From the NCBI RefSeq assembly GCF_011075055.1, contig NC_058148.1, forward strand, positions 2,809,322 to 2,873,321: DNA of 64,000 bases. The letters are read 5' to 3'. Origin of the DNA: Mangifera indica. Its lineage: Eukaryota > Streptophyta > Magnoliopsida > Sapindales > Anacardiaceae. Below are positions 48,040-59,649 of this stretch, in pieces. Made by a program: the position numbers and the translations under genes. Every line of letters starts with the position of its first letter. Within the stretch, counting starts at the first letter, position 1. The notes under the pieces were generated by a model. The model saw only the letters and a list, made by a program, of their open reading frames with translations. It made no database searches and was not told the origin of the DNA.

Positions 48040-48418
48040 TCTTGAGAGGAACAATCTTAGAGTACATAAGAGCTATATAGATCTACACAAGTATGTCATG
48101 AGCCAGAAAAAGTTGATTTTATTATGACTTAGTAAGATAGCGTATTATTCATCTTTGATGATAAACTTAAGACTTACAATGCCGCTATCTCGAGTTTAGA
48201 TTTTGATAAATGGCTAGATGCCATGAAATTTGAAATAAGCTCTATGTATTAGAATCAAGTATGGACTCTAGTGGATGCATCTGAAGGAGTGAAACCTATA
48301 TAGTGTAAATAGGTTTTCAAAAAGAAAACTAATAAGGAAGGTAATGTGCATACCTATAAAACACAACTGGTTGTCAAAGGTTTCACACAAAAATGCGGCA
48401 TTGACTATAATGAAAACC
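48040..48418 (+). pseudogene. Copia C second RT linker copy (tandem duplicate)
   Basis: It repeats 46830-47200 in the same orientation, about 1.2 kb downstream (DKWLDAMKFEISSMY-like, then CK-VFKKK and TQKCGIDYNEN). Its right end is the joint with the inverted arm at 48412-48420. Confidence 0.8.
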
Positions 48419-48419
48419 C

Positions 48420-48690
48420 ATTTGCACCCTATAAGTTTTTCCCCTTCAGATACATCCATCAAAGTCCATACTTGGTTCAGATACGTAGAGTCTATTTTGG
48501 ATTTCATGGAATCTAACCATTTATGAGAATTTGGACTCGAAATACCCTTATCGTAAGTTTTAAGTTTGTTATCATGGATGACTAATACATTACCGTACTA
48601 AGTTAAGAGAAAACCAAACCTTTCTGTCTTATGACGTACTCATGTAGATTTCTATAGCTCTTATACGTGTTAAGGTTTTTCACCTAAAGT
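48420..48690 (-). pseudogene. Copia C RT N-terminal fragment ending at the inversion joint
   Basis: The minus strand reads WLDSMKSKIDSTYLNQVWTL, then GEKLIGCKWVF, and breaks off at the joint in the CKWVF motif. The same segment occurs twice in the left arm. Confidence 0.8.
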
Positions 48691-48699
48691 GAAGGAACG

Positions 48700-49570
48700 T
48701 CCTCATCATGATTAACAATCCATGATAGCATATTGTCTTATCTAACATCTGTGGTATAAGAACTTCATCAAGTTTCATCCTCTTCCTATTGGTTTTCTTA
48801 AAAATAAATTCCTTCTCAAGGAATACGCTGATGTAAGCAACAAAGACTGTTTTAGTCCTCTGGGTGGTAGAAGTGGTATCTTTTAGTAACCTTCAAGTAC
48901 CCCATAAAAATACATTTTTCAGACTTAACACTCAGCTTGTTCAAAGTCAATTTCTTGACATAAGCTTCATAACCCAAAATATTAAAGTAATTTAAATTAG
49001 GTTTTCACCCAGTCCACAACTTATATAGAGTTTTATCCACAGATTTAAATAAGAGATGGTTTAATGTATAAGCAATACTTTCTAAAGCATGACCCTAGAA
49101 AGTCATGGGTAGATCGGTAAAACTCATCATCAACTTGACCATTTCCATTAAAGTCATATTCCCCTATTCAGATACACCATTATGTTATGGTGTACTTGGA
49201 GAAGTGAGTTGAGATACTATCTCAATTTCCTTTAGGTATTCTCTAAATTTAGTACTCAGGTATTCATCTCTTCAATCACTTTGAAGGACTTTAATTTGTT
49301 CCCAAGTTACTTTTCTACTTTATTCTTAAATTCTGTGAATTTATCAAAGCATTCAGATTTGTATTTTATGAAAAACACATAATCATATCTACTAAAACCA
49401 TTAGTAAATATGACAAAGTAAGTTTCCTCATATTTACTACGCATTGTCATGGGCCTATACACATCATTATGTATGATCCCTCGTTGCCCTTTCATTGTGC
49501 CAATAAATGGTTTTTTTGGCCATCTTACCCAATAGACACGATTCCTATTTATCATATGACTAAAAGTCAA
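48700..49570 (-). pseudogene. Copia C integrase
   Basis: 49307-49570 reads MKGQRGIIHNDVYRPMTMRS, then YFVIFTNGFSRYDYVFFIKY, the copia integrase core. The DDE middle and C-terminal part follow to about 48800 with frame breaks. It matches the left-arm integrase at 47300-47990 in reverse. Confidence 0.8.
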
Positions 49571-50249
49571 TTGATTACAAGACTTCTTGTTTAAGAAGTC
49601 TTGATATACATTTCATTCGTATATGGCCTAGCTTATAATGGCATATGTACATGGTATTCAGAGCATTTGATTTTAATCATTTATTGTTTTGCACATTAAG
49701 AATTTCACTATCCAATTTTAGAATATATAAATCATTATATAATTTTGCTATTCCATAAAGAATATTATTTAAGCTGATGACTATAATACCACCACCAATT
49801 GAAAATAAATATCCTTCTTTGTTTAAAACAGATACAAAAACTAATTTTTTAGAAGCAAAATGAAAGTAATAATAATTTCTTAATTCTAAAACAAGCCCAA
49901 TGGATAACCTACGATAATAAATCCGTACAGCTAATGTAGTAACGCATGTTTCATTTCCAACACATAGGTTAACCTCTTATTTGATGAGCAATCTACTCTG
50001 CCACAATCCTTACAAATTAAAACAAATATGAAAATCATATCTTGTGTCTACAACCCAAGATGAACAAAGAGAATACTTTATCTCAATAACAAATATACTT
50101 TAAGTAAAGGCTTCAGTTGTCTTCCTTTTCTTATTCTCAAAAAATGTCTTGCAATGTCTCTTTCAATCACCTACTTTGCCATAATAGAAGTAGACAAGTT
50201 TTCCCTTCCCCACGCCATCTGTGGCCTGAGAACAATATCAAGTTATTTA

Positions 50250-50950
50250 TTTGCTTTAAGTTTAGGCTTAGCTTTAGTCTTGCCTTTATCCTTTGCTTTG
50301 ACTTTTGATGTTTATGCTTCAACCACAAGCACATTAGTTGAAACTACCTTTCAAACTTCGAGTTTAGCCTGTTTGAGCATGTACAATAAATCCTTATTGT
50401 TTATAATGAAATTAATCTACGATTTAAGGAGGGATTTCAACACTAGGTCAATGATAAGCTTATTGTTCATAATAAAGCCTAAGTTTGCCAATTATTTAAT
50501 CATCTTGCCCATATAAAGGCTAACTTGTCATCTCTTAGAGAGTTTATAATTAAACAACACACTTGACCTTTCATATCTTTTAGCCCTTGCACAAGTGCCA
50601 TATAACTCTTGAATGTGTGCAAGCATGGATTGCAGATCCATTTCCTTATATTGTTTTTGAAACTCAAGTGACATGGAAATCAATATGAGACACTAAATTT
50701 CCACGGAGTCATTAGGATACTTAATGATAGTATCATTTTCCTCCTAGGTGGAATTGGGACCAAGCTCAAAGGACAACGACCCCTCAAGATATACAACCTC
50801 TTCTCTTGACGTTGAATAATCTGAAGATTGATGTATCAATTAGTGAAGTTACTTCTAGTAAGCCTATTTCTTTTCTTAGAATAAATCGATACGTTAGGTT
50901 TGATATGGTGATTTTGTGATCTACAATTTACAAATAAAAGAATTAATAAT
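50250..50950 (-). pseudogene. Copia C gag, decayed
   Basis: By position this is gag, between leader and integrase. A zinc-knuckle trace lies just downstream at about 50140-50200: the minus strand reads FYYGKVGD, a TGA in place of the usual Trp, then KRHCKTF. The first Cys is also lost. Gag proper is legible only in short stretches. Confidence 0.55.
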
Positions 50951-52595
50951 TTTATTTAATTATTAATTTTCATTTTAATTATGACTTCCTAATGAACTGA
51001 GATCCTATTGCATTAATTCTCTCTTTCACTTTGGTGAACAAGTTTAAATTATTCAAATATGTAAATTTCAAATTAATCACTAAAACCCTATAGGTTTTAA
51101 GCTAGGAGTTACCTTAACAAATCATGCAACCTTAAATGTGACTTTCGATATCAATAAGGTGGATACTTCATATCTCCTTGCATCAACAAATGTTTTCCTT
51201 ACTCATGCATCTAATATACTTCAGTTTTCCTTTAGTGACCACACAAAGTACATTAGTTAAGTTTAAAATAATCATCCCCTAATTTTTTCACTTGGTAAAG
51301 TTGTACTCTTCGCTTTGGCGAATAAGATTCTAATAAACAAAAGGTTAATTAAGCCATCATATTAGAAGACACCAACTAAATTTTACGCTTAATCTCATCA
51401 GATTTTAAGCTACATGTTAGATGATATCTACAAACTAAAACCTATATATATATTCTACAATGTAAAAATAACATGTGCTAGAATATAACCATAACTAATG
51501 TCAAGCCACTCGAGCCAAGAGGAATTTAGCTGGCCAACCTAGGTAAATCTTCCTTTTCAGGTATTTGTGTTTGTCCTTTCATCTCTAATATTCAATTATT
51601 GTATGTTTTTGTTTCTTAGTTACATAATTCTAAAAAAAAAAAAATCTAATCTAAAAGAAGAAAGAGGATAAAGATAGGGTATACAATTATTTAAGAATTA
51701 CAACCAAAAAGAAATAAATAAATAAAAACATTCACAAAAGGTCCATTGGCTATGTATTAGGCATCATGCATAGATACATCAATACATATACATGTCAATT
51801 AAAAATTAAATTTTAATTATTATTATCCCAAGTGTCAAATTTTTTTGGTCCCTAAAGTTTTATAAAATTATAATTCAACCACAAAACTCAAGAAAATCTC
51901 AATTCAATAAAACAAGACTGAACTGATATTGTTAACTTTGTCAGACATACAGGTAAGGTGTCTAGTCGTGCTTATGAAATTCACTAAAATTCTAGAATGA
52001 TGCACAATTGGAGAACATGATAGGATGGCAATAGGCACGATTGGAAACCAACCAAGTGCACGGTTGGCATAATGTCAAGGCAAGATTAGACAAAGAAGTG
52101 TCTAGTCGTGCAACAAGGCATGATATTGGCGAGATATGCACCCAACATCCATCATGCATGGCTTGATGCCAACAATGCATAATGGTCTTTCTATACACTA
52201 ATTTTCTAGTTTTTTCTAGCGATGGAAGAAACCTAGAAAATTTCCTAATTCTTGACAAGCTAGTCTTTGGGGTGAAGGAATCATGCAATCAACACAATCC
52301 AAAGGCGATTTCATGTAACAACACAAAACCTATGGCATTCTACAAAAACAAACGGGCATATATTAATAAAATTCAAGTAAAAATCTAAGAATCATCACTT
52401 AATAATTTAACATAGTTTATGTTGTACATGATATTAAACAAATCATGTGGTAACACGACTGCAAATCATTTTTACCCATTTTATTTAGTTCTAATTAATG
52501 TCTGTTACATGAATTCAACATATAAAAATTAATCAAAACTAATTGCAAATATACTTTTTAAGAAAATTATGTTAAACGGTGACTAATATACCACC

Positions 52596-54399
52596 ATAAA
52601 GTTTTCAAGGCGCCAATAATCGGTAGTATAGATAAATTTAAAAATTTTAATAATTAAAACAATCTTGAAAACCTTAACCAGGATACCTTCTTTTAACAGC
52701 AGAAATATTCATTAGGTATTTTAGATTTATACCTACATTGATGACTCCTTCAAACTTCACATTACTCAAGATGGTACACTATCCAACCCTCGAGATGAGG
52801 CATTTTGGTATTCACATAGAGCGCGAACAAGAAAAATGAAATCTAGGTGAAAAGGTTGCTAGGGCTCTTTAACTCAATGCACTTGTGCTCATGAGAATGA
52901 AAGAAAAAGTGATTATGTGGCTAGGTTTTTCACTATGTATGATGTGCATATTTTAAAGCAAAAACATGCCTTATATGTGTGTGTGTGTGCATGTGTTTAG
53001 AGTCCAAGCACAGTTGGAATTTAATGCGTGCATGGTTCTTTTAAAACACTCATGCACAATTGGCACATGATAAGGTACAACTGTTATCTTCAAGACACAT
53101 GTACAGTTAGCATCACTTATATATGCGAGCCGACATGTTGCTTTTACATGGTGTTGGTCAACTTCATGCATATGCATGGTCGACAAAACCTTTTTCTTGG
53201 TACTGTTCAACACATGCATATGCATGGCTGGCACTTGTTCCACCAAGTTGCAAAAATGGCTTGCATGATGCATGGTCTTGCGCTTGGTCAAGGCATGGTT
53301 AAACTGAGCCTTTTCAACCTTATTAGGCAAACCCAATCCATTCATGATCTCTCTTTTGACCCTAAACACTAGGATTGTCAATAAACAATCCTCGAATCTG
53401 AGTTCAATTCAACTCCTTTATGCGTGTGACCCATAAGTTCTCTATTGAGCCGATAGTATCTAGATTTAAGTTGAATCTAAATAGAGACTAAGATTGGCAT
53501 CTAGTAAAATATCATGATCACCTGGACAACAGAGTATCAATAGATATCTCTTAAACTATTACAATATCACAATTAAATGTAATATAATCCTTTTGTTAAC
53601 CAATAACTTTCGAGGCTAAGCTATAGAATTTTGTTTATCTCAATAATTCCTTGATATGAACAAATACACATCAATGACCAATATGGATTAGGCTACAACT
53701 TTATCCCATTATGACTATAGATTCAAGCAATTATGGATGTCATTTAGTATTCTCATGTGAGATATTTTCTCCTATGCTTAAGAGTGACGAATCCTTTGTC
53801 GATCAACCGTAGTTTTCATGTATCTCACGGTATAGTCAATTACTACCTTTATAGTTATCTAATTACAATGACATGTTGGATAACTCAAACTATACCGATT
53901 CTTACATGAGACGGCCTGGTAACCTCAAGTCAAAGGATCACATGCACCCATAAAGTTTAAAGGATTTATTTCATAGACACTAGAACAATCATCCAAATGG
54001 ATATACTCTAGTCGAGTGAATCTAGTGAACAGGTCTATAATATGCACCTATGTGTTACACCAAGTTGTCTACAATAACTTTGACATGTAGGAATTATTGC
54101 CACTTTTAGTGAGATCGCCCAACACTATAATAATCTCATCATCATTATATATATCCTTATTCATTGCAATATCGAGATTACAGATATTTCTAGAATAACC
54201 ACTTAATGTGTATATAAAGTTCTCATGATTAGTCATCATATCCCATTGTCATAATTCTACCTTCTAAAGACATGTTATTCATACTATTATATAATTAAAC
54301 ACATAAATAGAATAACAATAAATCATTTTATTAATGATTAATATTAAATTACATCTACAAATGTAAAACACGATTGGCTGTAAGACATTTACCTTAACA
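52596..54399 (-). repeat. Copia C right LTR
   Basis: It is about 1.8 kb and continuous here, which shows what the left LTR looked like before the solo LTR inserted. A segment at 52970-53330 is dense in irregular CATGCA and TGCATATGCATG strings. A GT-repeat lies at 52978-52990. Confidence 0.7.
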
Positions 54400-55020
54400 A
54401 CAATATCAACAACACTAAAACTAAATTATCATTTTTGGACTAAAAGAATTCATCTATGTTAGCATTTTCATAACTTGTATCTTTTGAAACTAAAGCTTTA
54501 GCTCATGTTTCCAACCAAAGAATAAATGTGATTTCATTTGTAAATTGAAAATTATAAGCTAATAACTCTTTGACCATTACAGGTGGGATTACAATGGAAA
54601 AAAGCTTTAGTAGTGTAAAAGAGTAAAGGACTAGTCTAAACACAATTCCTTGCATTCGCCTAGTACAAGCTTAATATGTTCACTCACTCCAATCAACAAT
54701 CAATGAAATACATCATAACCTCCAGTCAACAAGCTTAATATCACAATTCATCTAGGAGATCTAGTATGGAGTCATTAATTCAGGTAATTGTATAACATCA
54801 AATGAATAAGCAAAGTTTGTTCTTCAGACCTCCTAACATCCTAAAACTGAATTCTCATTTAAAGTGAAAGCTAATCTATCTGTAACCATAAACAACAATA
54901 CATCATAACCTCCTATTACTAATGAAGAAAAGATTATCATTAAAATAGTTGTAACTATTAATAGTCACTCTTTTTGCTATTTTTGGACAAAAATAATTCT
55001 ACTCGTTCTTTAGGTCGATT
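54400..55020. other. Noncoding gap between copia C and copia B
   Basis: No gene, repeat partner or RNA is recognised. The CGATT at 55016-55020 is the probable target duplication of copia B. Confidence 0.45.
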
Positions 55021-55521
55021 TGTAAGATAATTTTACATAAACTCAATAAAAAAATCAATTAATCTCGATTCCTTAAGATCTATGCATAAATTACAAAACA
55101 CTGAAATCAACTTTAGGGTTTTATAAATATCTAAATTGTCATGGAAATTAAATCTGAAAAACCTTTGAAAATCACCTCAAATTACATGTCGAGATCCCCT
55201 CTCTTGTGACTTGGTCTTCTACTCTAGAAACCTCACTAAATGTCAGCTTTGAATGGGCAATCTATACTATAGTCATACTGTATTAGCTTTAGAGCAAGGA
55301 TTTAACCAATTTATAGTAGGTTAATTGACCCCTATCAAGGTCCAATAAACCTCAAGACCCACACTTATATTGTCCACACATATCATAACTTTTAAGTATA
55401 TTGGATTATCTTTATTAATTACTTAAGCCCATCTATAAACTGATATTAGACTATTCAATTACCCGATTTTATTAAACCAAAACCATAATTAATGTTAACC
55501 TATATCAAGAAATTTCTAATA
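55021..55521 (-). repeat. 3' LTR of copia B
   Basis: It pairs with 61379-61885. On the minus strand the purine tract before it reads AAGTGAGAGAAT. The LTR begins with a mutated ATTAGAAAT. Confidence 0.9.
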
Positions 55522-56062
55522 TTCTCTCACTTGGTTAACATTAATTATTTTTATTTTAAGAATAAGAAAACTATTTTTAACTCTGGAATAATCAAAATTT
55601 TTAATTTTAAGTAACCACTATTTTGGAAAGCAAAATAGTCCAAAGATAAATTACACTTTAATAAACAATCCAGTTAATATGATTACCAATAATGAATTAA
55701 AGTATTACTTATGTACTCTATCAACACAAGATTATCCTTGATCATAATTACTAATAATCAAATCAACATGGATCAAATCTAGGAATGTGGTAGAAATATC
55801 AAGCAAAAAAGTGATTACAAACATGTGTTATATCTCTGTCAGTCCTCTTTATGATTTTTTTTTTACCCTTATATTTCAAAAGAAACAAGAGAAATTTATT
55901 TGCTTCCAATGAAGCCTATATGTTTCAACCTTGTCGAGACTTGTGAAACATATACTTACAATTGTCATACTCAAGGGAACCTTATCTTTAGACCCATATT
56001 GTACCTTAACTGTATTTATGCACATACATCTATAGACATATAAATATGTCAACATGATCATG

Positions 56063-56100
<38 letters not shown>

Positions 56101-56201
56101 TACATACACACACACATATAGATATATAAATATATAGATGTATAGATATATACATATATACATATATAGCTACATGCATATATACATACATACATACACA
56201 C

Positions 56202-56235
<34 letters not shown>

Positions 56236-59200
56236 TAACAAAAATAGTAATACTAAAAACTCCCACTAATCCTAGATATCAAAAGACCTTAAACACCCTA
56301 TATTTCTCTAGTTAAGGACTTAACCTTTATATGAACCCTATATTTATTTGCTTTATCTTAACGTCCCCTTTCTTTATAAGGTACCTTATTTTAAGATATT
56401 TTATTTTGTATAACTCAATCTATTGTTAGTCTTTTACCTAATTGCATTACTATAGAGTCGACACCAAGTAGTTTAACCAAGTAATTTTTCAACCACACAC
56501 TTGAGAAGTTACCTCATAGAAAACTACAAATCCAATATCTATAGTTGCTACTACTAATGACTATTAGTATTTTTCCAAATATGACCCATTCAGTAAGTAT
56601 AAGAATATATCCTAAAATAGATATTAGATCATCTTTATAACCACTAACATCTTAATCTTTTTCAAGTATTTTATTACCTTTTAAATCACAATCAAAACTT
56701 TGAATTAAGAGGTAAAGAATAAAAACCTTAAGTGTAAAAGTTGTACCAGGCTCATGCATACTTATAATTTTATCAAGCTACTAATAGCACCATCATAAGC
56801 GACATACCATACGAATTCCCTTTTAATCTTACTTTATGGACATTTAAACCATGTTTCATGATAAACTTATCTTCTTTTACAATAGCATATCACTTGCCTT
56901 ACAATTCTATATGTTGAGTCTTTTAAGCACACGCTTCAAGTATGTGTTTAAGATAAGTCATTAAGTCCACGAGTCCTCTAATAGTGGATCTCAATACCCA
57001 AAATAAATGACGCATCTTTAAGATCTTTCACAGTATAGATCTTGAATAAAATTGGTTTGATGTTATTATCACTATTACAAATATATTAAACCATACCATG
57101 AAGATAAATTTGCTCCTACTAATCTTCATATTCCTATATTAGTCTAATTTGTTCCTTATGAAGTCATGTGAAATTGACACACCACTCTCAAGAAGTTTAT
57201 TTCAATCTAGCAGTCTATTCAAACCATAGATAGACTTCTCATGATTGCATACAAAAAGTTTTATTCCTTATGTTTTTGATAAAATTGATTACACCATATA
57301 AACTCCCTTACTAAGATACACATAAAAATTCTTAATGATAGAAAATCATCTTTTATAATAGAATTTTCATCAAGTTTTCCACCACTATATCAATGGCATT
57401 TGGCTTATCTATTATATGATTAGCTATCAATTCTTTAGTGGAAACATCCTCTAAGTTAATCTCAGATCCTATTAGATTTTATAAACATTATTAACTTTCA
57501 CTATTGACTTAGCCATGACACTATCTAACCTTATAGACATTTAAAAAATTGGATGAATTTATTTCACTTCCTTAATATGAAGGAGTATCACTTTCGAAAG
57601 TCTTAAAGCCCAAGATCTTCTTCATATTGGAGTTAAACACTTTAGTACCTTAATTAGGGTAATAAATTCCTTTCTTTAAAATGTTCCAAAACTTTGAAAA
57701 AACCTTTGACATAGATTTACCAAGAAATACATTTAGAACATGCTATATCTTCTTATCTACTTTACCCTAAGGACACTTAGTCACGATTGCTTCTCATCAT
57801 GGCTTTAAAACTATGACTGAGTTTTACAGCTATCCTATTTCAGAATCCCAAAATCTTGGCAAAATATCTATTATGCCCATATTGATAACTCTAATGTCCA
57901 CACAATTTCCAAATCTAAATATGGACCCCCACTTACCTAGCATTTATCTATTGACCAACTTCATATCTAAAAACTTTAACCTTATTTAGGCAATCAAAGC
58001 TATTACTTCTTATTATTGTTCTTCCTTTATAATCATACATCATTTGAAATACCAAACCTACAATTAAAAATTCTTCACTTTATGCTTTTCTTATTCACAA
58101 ACATTTATGAATCAAATTAATAATACCTTATATCTGATTATAAACCATTACTAGCTTGGTTTGACTAAAGCCAAAAAAGGATTGTATGCTACCTTTTAAA
58201 TTTTAACATATACTCATCAATCTTTGACTCCTTTATGACTGTTATACCTTATCTAAGTCATATAACTCATGAAACTAGTAATTCCAATTTTATTTTCAAG
58301 TTGATGCTAATCTTAGTGACAACCTTTTGAACAGTTATGGGTTAAAGTAAACCTCCAATGAGGTAATCGACAAGAAATTCTTTATGGCAAGCAAACTTAA
58401 CTTGATGGATTTCTCTCACTCAATAAAAAAAATCTTTTTATTCAATTAGGCTTTTATATGGTTTATCAACTCGCTAAGCCAAAGATATATCATTAATCAG
58501 CAATACAAATTCAAATTTTATCTCTAACACATTAAAGTTAAAGTCAATCAGGATCTCAATTGTGGCTTTATTATTATTGTTCACAATAATGGATTCCATT
58601 AGACTTTTCAAAAGTTATTTGTTTTTCTTATTTGTAACCTTATGCTCAAGGGCCCTAATTGCATGTCATATTCTTTACCTAAAGGTGATTATATGATGAT
58701 GTGCTTGGAACCCTTATGGATAATAGCTTATGAGGTTTTTATTACAAATAACTTTTGAAAAGTCTACCACATTTCGGTAGATAAACCCCCTAGGTTACTA
58801 CTCTCTTTCACGCCAATAGGAAAAACATATATCAATTGAAAAATCACAATCACCTTTAGGTGGATTGAATTTTTCACGACCAATGTAATTTCACAAACAC
58901 CTTATACAACTATCAATTTTAACACACAATAACCATCTTTAGACAAGAAATTGTATGTTAATTGAAGAATGTTTCTTTCATCAAATATAGAAATTTCTCA
59001 AGCTTCAATGAATGCATCGTTTTAACGATTAAACATTCTAACAACTTATAATAATTTCTAATGAGACTAAATAATATTGTCAAAATTAAGATTTTATAAG
59101 ATACAACATTGAATTATCTCTGACAATCTTAATTAAGTATTGTAACAAATTTGTATTAGGCAATAATTAAGGTAGCTTTTAAAACTGTATAAGCCACACC

Positions 59201-59640
59201 TTATAGAGATTTATAGTGCACCATCATTAAATTATCTTTGGGCAGAAAAATGGCATGTTATTATGATCCCAAACATAAGGTTAAAGCCATTTGAGGACTT
59301 TCAAAACAAATGGTTTTCAAAAGAAATATCAACTTTAGGCAGATAAAACCTTTGAGACCATTGTTCCTCCTCTACTTAATAGGAAAGCACATGTCAATTG
59401 AATAAGCCCAACCACCTTTGGGTGTATTGAGTTCTTTATGACTAGTACATTTCCAAAATTAACCTTATACATTAAAAACTGAAAAATTTATTATTACTGA
59501 AGGGAAAATTTTGTAGGCCTCAACAATGTGCCCCTTTAATGATTAACATCTTGAAAACTAACAAATATTCTAATGATAGTAAATATTATTGCCTTAAATA
59601 AGATTTCATGAAACACGATACCTTATTGTCTCAAACAATA
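55522..59640 (-). pseudogene. Copia B coding region, decayed
   Basis: From high to low coordinate it aligns with copia A 24300-25500 (opposite 58500-59640), then the middle part that in copia A lies around the nested insertion, then RT (57100-57300) and the 3' part. RT block signals include the minus-strand counterpart of copia A's IYLHGMVQYIG-type region near 57080-57140. Stops are everywhere. A large TA/CATA microsatellite sits at 56068-56235. Confidence 0.65.
56068..56235. repeat. Compound TA / CATA / CA microsatellite
   Basis: About 170 bases of TA, CATA, CA and TAGATA runs. Copia A has only a short TA tract at the matching place (about 37425-37435), so the tract expanded after the copies separated. 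Open frames across it are low-complexity artefacts. Confidence 0.9.
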
Positions 59641-59649
59641 TTTTTTAAA

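Larger units (their letters stand above)
41079..48411 (+). mobile_element. Copia C left arm: LTR, leader and reordered RT/integrase
   Basis: A decayed copia element reads rightward. It has an ~1.8-kb LTR (41079-41610 plus 44257-45543, split by a solo LTR), a degenerate primer-like CGGTATCACAAATC at 45545, a leader (45557-46800), then pieces in an abnormal order: RT N-terminal part (46830-47290), integrase (47300-47990), and RT N-terminal part again (48040-48411). Gag and the 3' half are missing. The arm is homologous, in reverse, to 48420-54399. Confidence 0.75.
48412..54399 (-). mobile_element. Copia C right arm: LTR, leader, gag, integrase and RT start in normal order
   Basis: A second member of the copia C family reads leftward. 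The LTR is 52596-54399 (minus-strand start TGTTAAGGTAAATGTC), with a degenerate primer-like TGGTATATTAG at about 52584-52594. A leader (about 50950-52580), gag, a broken zinc knuckle, integrase and the first part of RT follow. RT stops abruptly at the joint with the left arm. The 3' half and second LTR are absent. Confidence 0.75.

Noticed and set aside
52971..53381. 136-codon minus-strand frame rich in His and Met (and the opposite 114-codon frame)
   Set aside because: It comes from the CATGCA-dense part of the copia C LTR; both strands stay open because of the repeated motif, not because of coding.
55876..56266. Two minus-strand frames rich in Tyr and Ile
   Set aside because: They translate the TA/CATA microsatellite and are not genes.
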